Assembly: GCF_002250625.1 (NCBI RefSeq)
Contig: NZ_NMVQ01000045.1
Coordinates: forward strand, 94,396 to 158,395
Source of the DNA: Enemella dayhoffiae
GTDB lineage: Bacteria; Actinomycetota; Actinomycetes; Propionibacteriales; Propionibacteriaceae
Length of the DNA: 64,000 nt
Direction of reading: 5' to 3'
The translations under genes and the position numbers were made by a program. This document shows positions 6,438-18,666 of this stretch, in pieces. The notes beneath the pieces were generated by a model. The model made no database searches. It worked only from the letters and a program-made list of their open reading frames with translations, and was not told the DNA's origin. Each line of letters opens with the position of its first letter. Within the stretch, counting starts at the first letter, position 1.

Positions 6438-9361
6438 CGCGCCCCCCGATCCATCGGCAGGCGATCCCGGGCGAGAGGGTCGGTCACGTAGTCCTCGCCC
6501 TCGTTGTCAGCGATCTCGGTGTCCAGACCCGCGCCCAGCGAGCGCAGGATGTCCAGCATCAGCCCGACCACGATCAGATAGACGCCGATGTCGAAGAAGA
6601 CCGAGGTGACCAGGTGCAGCTCACCCACCAGCGGCAGTGGGATGTCGAACGTCCACGACTGCAGCACGTCACCGCCGACCAGCATCGACACCAGGCCGAA
6701 ACCGGCGGAGAGGAACAGGCCGATGCCCAGCAGCACACCGGGCATCACCGGCATCGCGGCGCGCAGCTCGTGTGCCCCGCCGGCCAGATAGCGGACGGTC
6801 AGCGCCAGCCCGGCCACCATGCCGGCGGCGAAACCGCCACCCGGGTCGTTGTGGCCACTGATCAGCAGGAACACCGACCAGACCATGACCAGGTGGAAGA
6901 TCAGTCGGGTGATCACCTCGAGAAGCAGCGAACGCCGGTTGGCCGGGACCCAGTCGGCGCCGCTGAGCCAGCCGACGTCGCGGGAGGAGGCGGTGCGTCG
7001 GCTCGCGCGTTCGGAGCGGGTACGCCGCAGCCGTTGCCGCAGTTCGTCCATCCGCTCGCTGTGCCGGAAGACCAGGGAGGCGACGCCGGTCGCCGCCACC
7101 AGCACCACCGAGACCTCACCCATCGTGTCCCAGGCGCGGATGTCCACCAGGATCACGTTCACCACGTTGTGTCCGCCGCCGAACTCGTAGGCCCCACGCG
7201 CCATCGTGGTCGAGTCCGGGGGGGCGGTGCGAGCCATGGTGACAACCAGCGCGCTGCCGGCCACCACCACCCCGGCGCCGATGCCGAGCAGCAGCCGCCG
7301 CCAGGCGCCCCGGCGTTCGGTGGCCGCAGCGGAGAAGCGGGAGGGGAAGCGGCGCAGCACCAGGATGAAGACGACGATCGAGACCGTCTCCACCAGCACC
7401 TGGGTGAGCGCCAGATCGGGCGCCCCGTGCAGCAGGAACAGCATCGCCGAGCCGTATCCGGTCACCCCGACCAGGAACACCGCGCGGAGCCGGCGCCGGG
7501 AACGGACCGCGCCCAGGCCCGCCAGTCCGATCACCGCGGCCACCCCCAGTTGGGCGGGGTTGTCGAACCAGTGCGGAGTGTGCGCCCGATCCGCGAACGC
7601 GTCGCGCAGGGCCAGCACCAGGGCGCCGCCCGGCAGCACCAGCAGCACGGTCAGGATCAGCGACAGCGACAGCGGCAGCGACCCGCGGTGCAGCAGCCCG
7701 GTCACCTCGAGAGAGACCCGGTCGATGCCGCGCATCGTGGCGCGGTAGGCCCCGAGTGCCGACGGCGGGTGCGGCGCCCTGCGCTGCGCCGCCTCCAGCC
7801 GGCTCCGCACGGCGAACAGCACCGCGCCCAGGGCCAGGGTGCCCATTGAGAGCAGCAGGGCGAGGTTGAGCCCGTGCCACAGGGCCAGATGGGTCGGGTA
7901 CGCCGCGGCCGGCAGCTGATCCAGCCACGGCGCCAGCCAGTCCTCGCCGAGGCCGGCGAGCGGGGCGAACACCAGTCCGGCGATCCCCAGCGCCGCGGGG
8001 ATCGCGGTCACCATCCACGGGTTGGTGTGGGTGTCGGTGGGTTCGTCGGAGCTGCGGAGCTCGCGCTCGCCCGGGCCCCACGCGCCCCAGCAGAAGCGGG
8101 CGGCGTACGCGAAGGTGAGCACCGAGCCCAGGATGACCAGCACCAGCAGCGGAATCGTCCAGGCGCCCTCGGCGTGCAGCAGGGCGCCATAGATCGCCTC
8201 CTTGCCGACGAACCCGAGCAGCGGTGGGACCCCGGCCATCGAGGCGGCGGCCAGGACCGAGGTGACGGTGAGCAGGGGCATCCGTTCCCGCAGCCGGTGC
8301 AGCACCCGCAGGTCACGGGTACCGGTCGCGTGGTCGATCGCGCCGACGGTGAGGAACAGGGCGGCCTTGAACAGGGCGTGGGTGATCAGCAGGCACAGCC
8401 CGGCCAGCGCCAGGTCGCGGGTGCCGGCGCCGACCAGCAGGATCAGCAGGCCGAGCTGACTGACGGTGCCGTGGGCGAGCAGCAGCTTGAGGTCGTGCTG
8501 GCGGAGCGCTCGATAACCGCCGACCAGCAGCGTCGCGGTACCGATCACCAGGATCGCCGGCCGCCACACCGGCAGCTCGGCGAAACCCGGAGCCAGCCGC
8601 GCCACCAGATAGACACCGGCCTTCACCATCGCCGCCGCGTGCAGGTACGCCGAGATCGGGGTCGGTGCGGCCATCGCGCCTGGCAGCCAGAAGTGGAAGG
8701 GCACCTGGGCCGACTTGGTCAGCGCACCGAGCAGCACCAGCAGCACCGCCACCTGGACCATGGCACTGGGCGCCGGCGGCTGCGCGATCAGGTGGCTCAG
8801 CCGGTAGCTGCCCCCGGCCTGGCCCAGCATGACCAGACCGACCAGCATCGCCAGGCCGCCGAGGGTGGTCACCACGAGCGCCCGCAGGGCGGCCCGTCGG
8901 GCGTCGATCTGGTCGGAGTTGTGGCCCACCAGCAGATAGGACAGCACCGTGGTCGCTTCCCAGAACACATAGAGCAGCAACAGGTTGTCGCTCCACACCA
9001 GCCCGAGCATCGCCCCGGCGAAGGCGGCCAGGTGGGCCGCGCAGCGATCCAGCCCGGGCTCCTTGTCGCCGAAATAGCCGGCGCAGTAGGCGAGGACCAG
9101 GGCGCCGATCACCGAGATCACCAGCGTCAGCAGCCAGGCCAGCGGATCCAGGCGCAGTTCGATGCCCAGCGAGATCGAGTCGATCCACCGGTACGCCAGT
9201 TCCGGCGGCGCGGCGAGTACGCCCGGGGTGAGCGCGATCGCCCAGACGGCGGTGGCCCCGCTCGGCAATGCCAGCACCCAGAACGCCCGTCGTCCCATCA
9301 CCCGCACCAGTGCAGGGGCCACCGCGGCCACGGCGAAATGGACGATCAGGAGTGTCAGCAA
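6434..9361 (-). CDS. mnhA: Fused Na+/H+ antiporter subunits A and B
   Basis: 975 aa. Residues 1 to about 780 are MnhA: a NuoL-type core with WEATTVLSYLLVGHN and FHFWLPGAMAAPTPISAYLH, then the extra MnhA C-terminal helices (GAPDLALTQVLVETVSIVVF). Residues from about 815 are a complete MnhB domain marked by GHNDPGGGFAAGMVAG. The A-B fusion is usual in actinobacteria and explains the absence of a separate mnhB. First gene of the operon; a 111-bp divergent intergenic region with mfd should hold its promoter. Confidence 0.92.
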   Translation of the reverse strand: MLTLLIVHFAVAAVAPALVRVMGRRAFWVLALPSGATAVWAIALTPGVLAAPPELAYRWIDSISLGIELRLDPLAWLLTLVISVIGALVLAYCAGYFGDKEPGLDRCAAHLAAFAGAMLGLVWSDNLLLLYVFWEATTVLSYLLVGHNSDQIDARRAALRALVVTTLGGLAMLVGLVMLGQAGGSYRLSHLIAQPPAPSAMVQVAVLLVLLGALTKSAQVPFHFWLPGAMAAPTPISAYLHAAAMVKAGVYLVARLAPGFAELPVWRPAILVIGTATLLVGGYRALRQHDLKLLLAHGTVSQLGLLILLVGAGTRDLALAGLCLLITHALFKAALFLTVGAIDHATGTRDLRVLHRLRERMPLLTVTSVLAAASMAGVPPLLGFVGKEAIYGALLHAEGAWTIPLLVLVILGSVLTFAYAARFCWGAWGPGERELRSSDEPTDTHTNPWMVTAIPAALGIAGLVFAPLAGLGEDWLAPWLDQLPAAAYPTHLALWHGLNLALLLSMGTLALGAVLFAVRSRLEAAQRRAPHPPSALGAYRATMRGIDRVSLEVTGLLHRGSLPLSLSLILTVLLVLPGGALVLALRDAFADRAHTPHWFDNPAQLGVAAVIGLAGLGAVRSRRRLRAVFLVGVTGYGSAMLFLLHGAPDLALTQVLVETVSIVVFILVLRRFPSRFSAAATERRGAWRRLLLGIGAGVVVAGSALVVTMARTAPPDSTTMARGAYEFGGGHNVVNVILVDIRAWDTMGEVSVVLVAATGVASLVFRHSERMDELRQRLRRTRSERASRRTASSRDVGWLSGADWVPANRRSLLLEVITRLIFHLVMVWSVFLLISGHNDPGGGFAAGMVAGLALTVRYLAGGAHELRAAMPVMPGVLLGIGLFLSAGFGLVSMLVGGDVLQSWTFDIPLPLVGELHLVTSVFFDIGVYLIVVGLMLDILRSLGAGLDTEIADNEGEDYVTDPLARDRLPMDRGAR

Positions 9362-9472
9362 CAGCGGCCCTGCCTGGTCGGTGGGTGAACGAGGGGGATT
9401 GCCCGGTCATTCTAGCGAACGGACTAGATCGGGGCCTGCCGGTCCATTGGGCGCCGGGGCTAGGATCGCCCG

Positions 9473-12400
9473 GTGACCCTTCAGGGACTGGTCCAGCTCG
9501 TCGGTACCGACCCCGTCATCGCTGAGGTCAGCGATGGCGCGCGCTCGCGTACCCTCTCGGCGGCCGAGGTCACCCTGCCGCCGTCGCTGCGACCGTTCCT
9601 GACCGCCCTGCTCGCCGAGACCCGCACCGTGCTGCTGGTCACCGCCACCTACCGCGAGGCGGAGAACCTGACCACCGCCATTGGCGCGGTGATGGGCGAG
9701 GAGCAGGTCTGCTACTACCCGGCCTGGGAGACGCTTCCGCACGAGCGGCTCAGCCCCCGCTCCGACACCGTCGGGCGCCGGCTCGCGGTGCTGCGCAGGC
9801 TGGCCGACCCGGTGCCGGAGCGGCGACCGCGGGTCATCGTCGCGCCGGTTCGGGCTGTGCTGCAGCCGCAGGTGAAAGGGCTCGCGGAGCTGTCCCCGGT
9901 GCGGATCGTCGCCGGCGAGGACTTCGACCTCGGTGACCTGGCCGAGGCGCTGGTGGCGGCCGCCTATCACCGGGTCGACCTGGTCCAACGGCGCGGCGAG
10001 TTCGCCGTGCGCGGCGGGATCGTCGACATCTTCCCGCCCACCCTCGAACACCCGGTGCGGATCGACCTGTTCGGCGACACCGTCGAGGAGATCCGGCACT
10101 TCACCGTCGCCGACCAGCGCTCCACCGAGCTGGTGCTGCCCGAGGTCGTCGCCGACCCGTGTCGGGAGTTGCTGCTCGACGAGGGCGTACGCCGTCGCGC
10201 CGCCGCGCTGGCCGAGCAGCACCCGCAACTGGCCGAGATGCTTGAGCCGATGGCCCAGGGCCACGCGGTGGAGGGGATGGAAGCGCTCGCCCCGGTGCTG
10301 GTGGACGGGATGGAACTGCTCGTCGACGTGCTCCCCGCCGACACCCTGGTCGCGATCTGCGACCCCGAACTGGTGCGCGGTCGCGCCGCCGACCTGGTCA
10401 CCACCAGCGAGGAGTTCCTGCAGGCGTCGTGGGCGGCCGCCGCCGGCGGCGGGCGGGCCCCGATCGACCTCGGCGCCTCGGCGTACCGGAGCCTCGCCGA
10501 CGTGCGCACCGCCGTCATCGCCAACGGCCAGGCCTGGTGGTCGCTCTCCCAGTTCTCTCTGGGGGATACCGGGCCGTCTCGCTCAGGGGACGTGTCGGAA
10601 AGCACCGTTCCGGCGTACACGATTCCGGCCCACGCGACGGAGTCCTGGCGCGGGGACACCGATGCGGCGGTGGCGGCGATCAAGGAGGCGATGGCCGACG
10701 GCTGGCGGGTGGTGCTCGTGGCCGAGGGCAAGGGCATGGTCAAGCGGATGGTGGAGATCCTGGGCGAGCACGAGATCGGCACCAAGGCGGTCCGGGCGCT
10801 GAACCGCCCGCCGGCGGCCAGCCTGGTGACCGTCGCGCTGGCCGAGTTGCCGCACGGCTTCCGGCTCGACTCGGCCAAGCTCGCGGTGTGGACCTCCGGG
10901 GACCTCTCCGGCCGCGGGCCGGCGGACAAGTCGCTGCGCCGGATGCCGAGCCGCCGCAAGAACCAGATCGACCCGCTCGAGCTGACCGCCGGCGACCCGG
11001 TGGTGCACGAGCAGCACGGTGTCGGGCGCTATGTGGAGATGATCCAGCGCACGGCCGGCGGTGCGGTCCGTGAATACCTGGTGATCGAGTACGCCCCCTC
11101 CAAGCGGGGCCAGCCCGGCGACCGGTTGTTCGTGCCGATGGACCAGCTCAATCTGCTGAGTCGCTATGTGGGTGGGGAAAACCCCAGCCTGGACCGGATG
11201 GGCGGCGCCGACTGGCACAAGCGCAAGGGTCGCGCCCGCAAGGCGGTCCGCGAGATCGCCGCCGAGCTGATCAAGCTGTACGCCGCCCGACAGGCCTCCC
11301 GCGGCCACGCCTTCGGCCCCGACACCCCCTGGCAGCGGGAGTTGGAGGACGCCTTTGCCTACGTCGAGACCCCCGACCAGCTGGCCTGCGTCTCGGAGGT
11401 GAAGCACGACATGGAACAGGTCGTGCCGATGGACCGGTTGATCTGCGGTGACGTCGGTTACGGCAAGACCGAGATCGCGGTGCGCGCCGCGTTCAAGGCC
11501 GTCCAGGACGGCAAGCAGGTGGCGGTGCTGGTGCCCACCACGATCCTGGTCCAGCAGCACGCGAACACCTTCGCCGAGCGCTACGCCGGCTTCCCGGTGC
11601 GGGTGGCTCAGCTCTCGCGTTTCCAGTCGGAGAAGGAATCCCGCGAGGTGAAGAAGGCGGTGACGGCCGGCCAGGTCGACGTCGTGGTCGGCACCCACCG
11701 GCTGCTGTCGGGCGAGGTGGAGTTCTCCGACCTGGGCCTGGTGATCATCGATGAGGAGCAGCGGTTCGGGGTCGAGCACAAGGAGGCGTTGAAGAAGCTG
11801 CGGCTCAACGTGGACGTGCTGGCGATGTCGGCCACTCCGATCCCGCGCACCCTGGAGATGGCGGTCACCGGGATCCGGGAGATGTCCACCATTGCCACCC
11901 CGCCCGAGGAACGGCACCCGGTGCTCACCTTCGTCGGCCCCTATGACAGGGCACAGATCGGCGCCGCGATCCGTCGCGAGCTGCTCCGCGAGGGACAGAT
12001 GTTCTACATCCACAATCGGGTGCAGTCGATCGACAAGGTCGCCAACCAGCTGGCCGAGCTGGTGCCCGAGGCCCGGGTGCTCGCCGCGCACGGCCAGATG
12101 GGGGAGCACAAGCTGGAACAGGTGATGCTCGACTTCACCGAGCGCCGCGCCGACGTGCTGGTCTGCACCACCATCGTCGAGGCCGGCCTGGACATCTCGA
12201 GTGCCAACACGCTGATCATCGAACGCGCCGACCTGCTCGGGCTCTCCCAGCTGCACCAGTTGCGCGGTCGGGTCGGCCGCAGCCGCGAGCGCGGGTACGC
12301 CTACCTGCTCTATCCACCGGACAAACCGCTGACCGAGACCGCGCACGACCGGCTGGCGACGATGGCCGCCAACGCCGACCTGGGCGCCGGGATGCAGATC

Positions 12401-13003
12401 GCGATGCGCGATCTGGAGATCCGCGGCGCCGGGAACCTGTTGGGTGGTGAACAATCCGGGCACATCGCCGATGTCGGCTTCGACCTCTACATCCGGCTGG
12501 TCGGGGAGGCGGTCGCCGACTTCCGCAGCGACGGCCAGGCCAGCGAGTCCGAGCCCGAGCTGCGGATCGAGCTGCCCGTGGACGCCCACCTGCCGCCGGA
12601 CTATGTCGAGTCGGAACGGCTGCGGCTGGAGATGTACAAGCGGCTGGCGGAGGTGCGCACGGCCGAGGACCTGGCCGAGGTGCGGGCCGAGCTGACCGAC
12701 CGCTACGGTACGCCGCCGGCCCCGGTCGAGGCGCTGCTCGAGGTGGCCGCCTTCCGCAACGATGCCCGGGTCGTCGGGCTGCACGAGGTGGTGCTGCAGG
12801 GCAACTACGTCCGCTTCGGCCCGCACGACCTGCCCGAATCGCGGCTGCTGCGGCTGAAGCGGCTGCACCCGCGCACCGTGGTCAAGACCGGGCACCTGCT
12901 CGTCCCGCGACCGCTGGCCGCCACCGTCGGCGGCGTCGCGCCGACCGATACCGAGCTGCTGCGCTGGTGTGCCCAGGTGGTTCGCGACATCTTCGCCGAC
13001 TGA
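9473..13003 (+). CDS. mfd: Transcription-repair coupling factor
   Basis: 1176 aa, normal Mfd length. Order of domains: UvrB-like module (residues ~1-350), RNA-polymerase-interacting CarD-like module with [13 protein letters not shown] near 510, RecG-like translocase with Walker A DVGYGKTE near 660 and DEEQRFG near 761, helicase C domain with QLRGRVGRS, and the TRCF regulatory domain at the C-terminus. It releases stalled RNA polymerase and recruits UvrA for repair. Start GTG is chosen because TAGGAT lies 6 nt upstream, consistent with leaderless initiation. The stop codon is inside the first unit of a 24-bp tandem repeat. Confidence 0.97.
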   Translation: MTLQGLVQLVGTDPVIAEVSDGARSRTLSAAEVTLPPSLRPFLTALLAETRTVLLVTATYREAENLTTAIGAVMGEEQVCYYPAWETLPHERLSPRSDTVGRRLAVLRRLADPVPERRPRVIVAPVRAVLQPQVKGLAELSPVRIVAGEDFDLGDLAEALVAAAYHRVDLVQRRGEFAVRGGIVDIFPPTLEHPVRIDLFGDTVEEIRHFTVADQRSTELVLPEVVADPCRELLLDEGVRRRAAALAEQHPQLAEMLEPMAQGHAVEGMEALAPVLVDGMELLVDVLPADTLVAICDPELVRGRAADLVTTSEEFLQASWAAAAGGGRAPIDLGASAYRSLADVRTAVIANGQAWWSLSQFSLGDTGPSRSGDVSESTVPAYTIPAHATESWRGDTDAAVAAIKEAMADGWRVVLVAEGKGMVKRMVEILGEHEIGTKAVRALNRPPAASLVTVALAELPHGFRLDSAKLAVWTSGDLSGRGPADKSLRRMPSRRKNQIDPLELTAGDPVVHEQHGVGRYVEMIQRTAGGAVREYLVIEYAPSKRGQPGDRLFVPMDQLNLLSRYVGGENPSLDRMGGADWHKRKGRARKAVREIAAELIKLYAARQASRGHAFGPDTPWQRELEDAFAYVETPDQLACVSEVKHDMEQVVPMDRLICGDVGYGKTEIAVRAAFKAVQDGKQVAVLVPTTILVQQHANTFAERYAGFPVRVAQLSRFQSEKESREVKKAVTAGQVDVVVGTHRLLSGEVEFSDLGLVIIDEEQRFGVEHKEALKKLRLNVDVLAMSATPIPRTLEMAVTGIREMSTIATPPEERHPVLTFVGPYDRAQIGAAIRRELLREGQMFYIHNRVQSIDKVANQLAELVPEARVLAAHGQMGEHKLEQVMLDFTERRADVLVCTTIVEAGLDISSANTLIIERADLLGLSQLHQLRGRVGRSRERGYAYLLYPPDKPLTETAHDRLATMAANADLGAGMQIAMRDLEIRGAGNLLGGEQSGHIADVGFDLYIRLVGEAVADFRSDGQASESEPELRIELPVDAHLPPDYVESERLRLEMYKRLAEVRTAEDLAEVRAELTDRYGTPPAPVEALLEVAAFRNDARVVGLHEVVLQGNYVRFGPHDLPESRLLRLKRLHPRTVVKTGHLLVPRPLAATVGGVAPTDTELLRWCAQVVRDIFAD

Positions 13004-13086
13004 TCGGCCCACGGCTTCGCCGACTGATCGGCCCACGGCTTCGCCGACTGATCGGCCCACGGCTTCGCCGACTGATCGGCACACGG
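12991..13086. repeat. Four tandem 24-bp repeats at the mfd 3' end
   Basis: Units begin at 12991, 13015, 13039 and 13063. The first three are identical and the fourth has one C-to-A change. Each carries CTTCGCCGACTGATCGGC, with a GCCGA/TCGGC inverted repeat around CTGA, so each can form a small hairpin. Unit 1 encodes the last codons and stop (F-A-D-stop) of mfd, so copies 2-4 repeat the gene end. Confidence 0.9.
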
Positions 13087-13136
13087 CCACTAGACTGGCG
13101 CCGGCCCAGACAGGGCAGGCGACGAGGAGTGGGTGC

Positions 13137-13664
13137 ATGGCAGGGTCAGGAATCCGGTTCAGGGTGACGGCGGCGATCGCCGCGGCAGCGAGCGTGGTGA
13201 CGCTGGGGCTGGGCGGCTGCGCCAACAGCCCGTCCACCGCGGCGACCGTCGGCGGGCGTACCTTCACCACCTCCGAGGTGACCCGGGCCTCCCAGGAACT
13301 GGCGAAGATCAACCCCCGGCTCGCCGAGCCCGGCCTGGTGCTGAGCGTCAAGATGCGCGGCGCCGCGGCCGAACAGATCGCCGCCTCGCGCGGGATCGAC
13401 CTGACCGCCGAGACCAACAAACTGCTGCCCCAGCTGCAGATCCCGCCGCAGCTGCTCTCCCAGCCGGCGGGGCAGTCCTTCGTGATGGACGTGGTGAAGG
13501 CGGACGCCCTGGCCCAGAAGCTCGGTCAGGCCGAGATGGGTTCGGCGCTGGCGTTCATCCCGGTGCACGTCAACCCGCGCTATGGCGTGAAGGGTCTCGA
13601 GGACGTCGCGAACAGCGAGGGAGGGCTCGGCAGCGGGTCACTGTCCCGGCCCGCCGCGCAGTGA
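13137..13664 (+). CDS. SurA-N-like lipoprotein
   Basis: 175 aa. A signal peptide ends in the lipobox LGLGGC (Cys about residue 25), so the protein should be lipid-anchored outside the membrane. The mature part (VGGRTFTTSEVTRASQEL and following) resembles the SurA N-terminal helical domain of peptidyl-prolyl-isomerase-type chaperones, but no PpiC domain follows. Genes of this type often lie between mfd and mazG in actinobacteria. GAGGAG is located 9 nt before the ATG. Chaperone function is inferred. Confidence 0.75.
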   Translation: MAGSGIRFRVTAAIAAAASVVTLGLGGCANSPSTAATVGGRTFTTSEVTRASQELAKINPRLAEPGLVLSVKMRGAAAEQIAASRGIDLTAETNKLLPQLQIPPQLLSQPAGQSFVMDVVKADALAQKLGQAEMGSALAFIPVHVNPRYGVKGLEDVANSEGGLGSGSLSRPAAQ

Positions 13665-13671
13665 CCCGGCG

Positions 13672-14295
13672 ATGACCGAGCCGGCCGCCCACCCGGAACT
13701 GGACCGCTTCATCGCGGTGATGCAGCGGCTCCGGGTCGAGTGCCCGTGGGACGCCCGGCAGACCCATCGATCCCTGGTGCACTACCTGGTCGAGGAGACC
13801 TGCGAGGTGGTCGAGGCGATCGAGGCCGGTGACGACACGGACCTGCGCGAGGAACTGGGCGACCTGTTGCTGCAGGTGGTGTTCCACGCCACCATCGCCG
13901 CCCAGGAGGGCCGGTTCGACGTCGATGAGGTCGCGCGGGGAGTCGCCGACAAGTTGGTCGCGCGGCATCCGTGGGTGTTCTCCGACCAGGGCGTGCCCGA
14001 CGACCTGAACGCCACCTGGGAGGCCGGGAAGAGGGCCGAGAAGGGGCGTACCTCCAGCCTGGACGGGATCCCCGAGCGGCTGTCCGCGCTCGCCCGGGCC
14101 GACAAGGTGATCGCCCGGACCGCCAGCCACGGCGTACCCCTGGACCTGCCGAGCGAACTGATCACCGCCGAGCAGGTGGGCGTCGAGGTGCTCGCCCTGG
14201 TCTCCCGGGCCCGGGCCAGCGGCATCGACGCCGAACAGGCCGTGCGGGACGCGCTGCGTTCGGTGGAGGAGGACGTACGCCGCCGCGAGGCCTGA
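13672..14295 (+). CDS. mazG: Nucleoside triphosphate pyrophosphohydrolase
   Basis: 207 aa. Residues ~25-130 contain the MazG core: CPWDARQTHRSLVHYLVEE, then EEtCEVVEAIE and ELGDLLLQVVFHATIAAQE, which supply the Mg-binding acidic residues (EExxE and ExxD pattern). A second half (KRAEKGRTSSLDGIP...LSALARADKVIARTASHG) matches the tandem arrangement of longer MazG enzymes. It hydrolyses non-canonical or excess NTPs/dNTPs. Starts 7 nt after the lipoprotein stop, so the two are likely cotranscribed. Confidence 0.92.
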   Translation: MTEPAAHPELDRFIAVMQRLRVECPWDARQTHRSLVHYLVEETCEVVEAIEAGDDTDLREELGDLLLQVVFHATIAAQEGRFDVDEVARGVADKLVARHPWVFSDQGVPDDLNATWEAGKRAEKGRTSSLDGIPERLSALARADKVIARTASHGVPLDLPSELITAEQVGVEVLALVSRARASGIDAEQAVRDALRSVEEDVRRREA

Positions 14296-16776
<2,481 letters not shown>

Positions 16777-16802
16777 GGCGGACCCCGCCTAGACTGGCGG
16801 GG

Positions 16803-17477
16803 ATGCCGGACAAGCCACAGACACGACGCTCAGGAGCCGGCCCGGGACGCGGAAAGCCGCGTACCAGGGCCGGCTCCCGCGCGTCCCGGTCCACCGCCGG
16901 AGCCGGAGTCACGGCCGCCGAGGTGCCGGCCACCGGCGAGCCGATCGATCCTGGTTCGTCGGCCGATGCCCACACCGACCGGCAGCTGCGCCGACTCGGG
17001 CTCACCCGCCGGGCCGTGGCACTGTTCGTGGTGCTGGCGATCCTGGTGCTGTCGTACGCCTCCAGCCTGCGCATCTATCTCGACACGGAGCGGCAGAACG
17101 CGGAGAACCGGATGGCGATCCAGCGTTCCCGCGAGCGGATCGACAACCTGAACGGGCAACTGCAACGCTGGGAGGATCCCGACTTCGTCCGCGCCCAGGC
17201 CCGGGAACGGCTGGGTTGGGTGGTGCCCGGTGAAACCGGTTATCGCGTGATCGGTCCCGACGGGAAGCCGATCGGGACCAGGATCGAGTCCCAGCCGCGG
17301 GACCCCAAGACCCCGCAGCCGGCCACCTGGTGGCAGCAGGTGTGGGACTCGACCCGGGCCGCCGACCATCCCGCTCCCGTGCCGACCTCCTCGCCGCTGC
17401 CGAAGCCGCCCATCACCGACGGGACCAGAACGCCCAGCCCCAGCCCCAGCCCGAAACCGACGAAGGCCGGCCGGTGA
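16803..17477 (+). CDS. divIC: Septum formation initiator (FtsB/DivIC)
   Basis: 224 aa. A disordered basic N-terminus (~70 residues), one membrane helix (about 75-95, ALFVVLAILVLSYASSL), a coiled coil (YLDTERQNAENRMAIQRSRERIDNLNGQL, given here only as its region ~98-125) and the conserved RERLGWVVPGETGYRV segment. The last 70 residues are Pro/Ser rich. It forms part of the FtsQLB-type divisome complex. TAGACT is placed 7 nt before the ATG. Confidence 0.9.
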   Translation: MPDKPQTRRSGAGPGRGKPRTRAGSRASRSTAGAGVTAAEVPATGEPIDPGSSADAHTDRQLRRLGLTRRAVALFVVLAILVLSYASSLRIYLDTERQNAENRMAIQRSRERIDNLNGQLQRWEDPDFVRAQARERLGWVVPGETGYRVIGPDGKPIGTRIESQPRDPKTPQPATWWQQVWDSTRAADHPAPVPTSSPLPKPPITDGTRTPSPSPSPKPTKAGR

Positions 17478-17980
17478 GTGGGTCTCTCGAGCCGATGTCC
17501 GAGGCCGACGAGCAGGTGATCGAGCAGCAGCTGCACCGTCGCCCCCGCGGGGTGGCCGGAATCGCCTGGCGTTGTCCGTGCGGTCGCCCCGGAGTCGTCG
17601 CGACCGAGCCGCGGCTGCCGGACGGTACGCCGTTCCCGACGACCTACTATCTGACCTGCCCCCGGGCAACGGCCGGATGCTCGACCCTGGAGGCCCAGGG
17701 CGTGATGGCGGAGATGACCGGGCGATTGGGCGCCGACGAAGAGCTGGCGGGGCGCTACCGGGGCGCGCACGAGGCGTACCTCGCCGATCGTGCGCTCCTG
17801 GGTGAGGTGCCGGAAATCTCCGGAATCTCGGCCGGGGGGATGCCGCAGCGGGTGAAGTGCCTGCACGTGCTGGTGGGTCACGCGCTGGCCGCCGGCCCCG
17901 GAGTGAACCCGCTCGGGGACGAGGCGGTTGCGGCCCTGGGCGAGTTCTGGAAGCGTCCCTGTTGTGCAGGTCAGGACTGA
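17474..17980 (+). CDS. DUF501 protein
   Basis: 168 aa from GTG 17474, which overlaps the divIC stop (GTGA); an internal ATG at 17495 is an alternative. Contains the DUF501 features RCPCGRPGVVATEPRLPDGTPFPTTYYLTCPR split across two cysteine clusters and the C-terminal QRVKCLHVLVGHALAAGPGVNPLGDEA. Function unknown; the gene sits after divIC in most actinobacteria. The exopolyphosphatase (ppx) gene that usually follows is not here. Confidence 0.88.
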   Translation: MSGSLEPMSEADEQVIEQQLHRRPRGVAGIAWRCPCGRPGVVATEPRLPDGTPFPTTYYLTCPRATAGCSTLEAQGVMAEMTGRLGADEELAGRYRGAHEAYLADRALLGEVPEISGISAGGMPQRVKCLHVLVGHALAAGPGVNPLGDEAVAALGEFWKRPCCAGQD

Positions 17981-18083
17981 CACGCGTGTCGGCTACGCTG
18001 CCCTGAGTTCAAATCAGGCCCGATGAGCGGCGCCCGGGGTTAGTCTGGTGACTCACCCCGGACGAAGCAGGAGGACAGACGAA

Positions 18084-18482
18084 ATGGCACCTTGGCAGTG
18101 GGTCCTGTTGGCCGTGCCTGCAATCGTGCTCCTGCTGTCGGTCGGGATGATCGCGCGCACCCTGATGGGGGCCACCGCGGACCCCGGGGCGGCTCCCCAG
18201 CCGGCTGATCAGGGTTCTGCCTCCCCCGACTCCGCCGACTCTGAACCGGTCGAGCTGGGCGGGGAGTTCGACGACCTGTTCGTCTCCTCCGCCGAGCCCA
18301 GCCGCGCAGCCGATTCGGCCGACGAGGTCGAGCGAAAGGAGGACGGCGACGACGGGGGTTCGCGCATCGCCGCCGCCGACGAATCCGTGCCGAGCGACAC
18401 GACCGTCGCCGGTAGCGGCTGGCGCCGCCCCGCCGAGCCGGAGCCCGTGGTCCCGCAACGGGCCGCGGACTCGCCCTCCTGA
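18084..18482 (+). CDS. Small single-pass membrane protein, acidic tail
   Basis: 132 aa with AGGAGG 9-10 nt upstream of ATG. A single N-terminal membrane helix (WQWVLLAVPAIVLLLSVGMI, residues 4-23) is followed by a ~100-residue low-complexity tail rich in Asp, Ser, Ala and Pro, probably disordered. I recognise no family. It sits between DUF501 and a tRNA gene. Confidence 0.6.
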   Translation: MAPWQWVLLAVPAIVLLLSVGMIARTLMGATADPGAAPQPADQGSASPDSADSEPVELGGEFDDLFVSSAEPSRAADSADEVERKEDGDDGGSRIAAADESVPSDTTVAGSGWRRPAEPEPVVPQRAADSPS

Positions 18483-18519
18483 TCCCCGAGGGCCCATGCG
18501 CCCGACGGGCCCGCAACCG

Positions 18520-18595
18520 GCCCCCGTAGCCCAACGGCAGAGGCAGGCGGCTTAAACCCGCCCCAGTGTGGGTTCGAATCCCATCGGGGGCACCA
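18520..18595 (+). tRNA. tRNA with UAA anticodon (Leu), short variable loop
   Basis: 76 nt including an encoded CCA. The acceptor stem GCCCCCG/CGGGGGC is perfect; D arm GCC...GGC; anticodon stem GGCGG/CCGCC with loop CTTAAAC (anticodon TAA); a 5-nt variable loop CCAGT; T arm GTGGG-TTCGAAT-CCCAT. The anticodon reads UUA (leucine), yet tRNA-Leu normally has a long variable arm, so the class is unusual. Confidence 0.9.
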
Positions 18596-18666
18596 CGGCG
18601 GAATGCGCAGTCGGGTTGTCGATGTTGACTACTATTGACTACGCCACATCACGCGACGGAGGACAC

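Noticed and set aside
12991..13086. CRISPR array suspicion for the 24-bp and 23-bp repeats
   Set aside because: Units are directly adjacent with no unique spacers, and no cas genes are near.
10583..13420. 945-residue minus-strand open frame opposite mfd
   Set aside because: Shadow of mfd; no domains, and the mfd product has all expected motifs.
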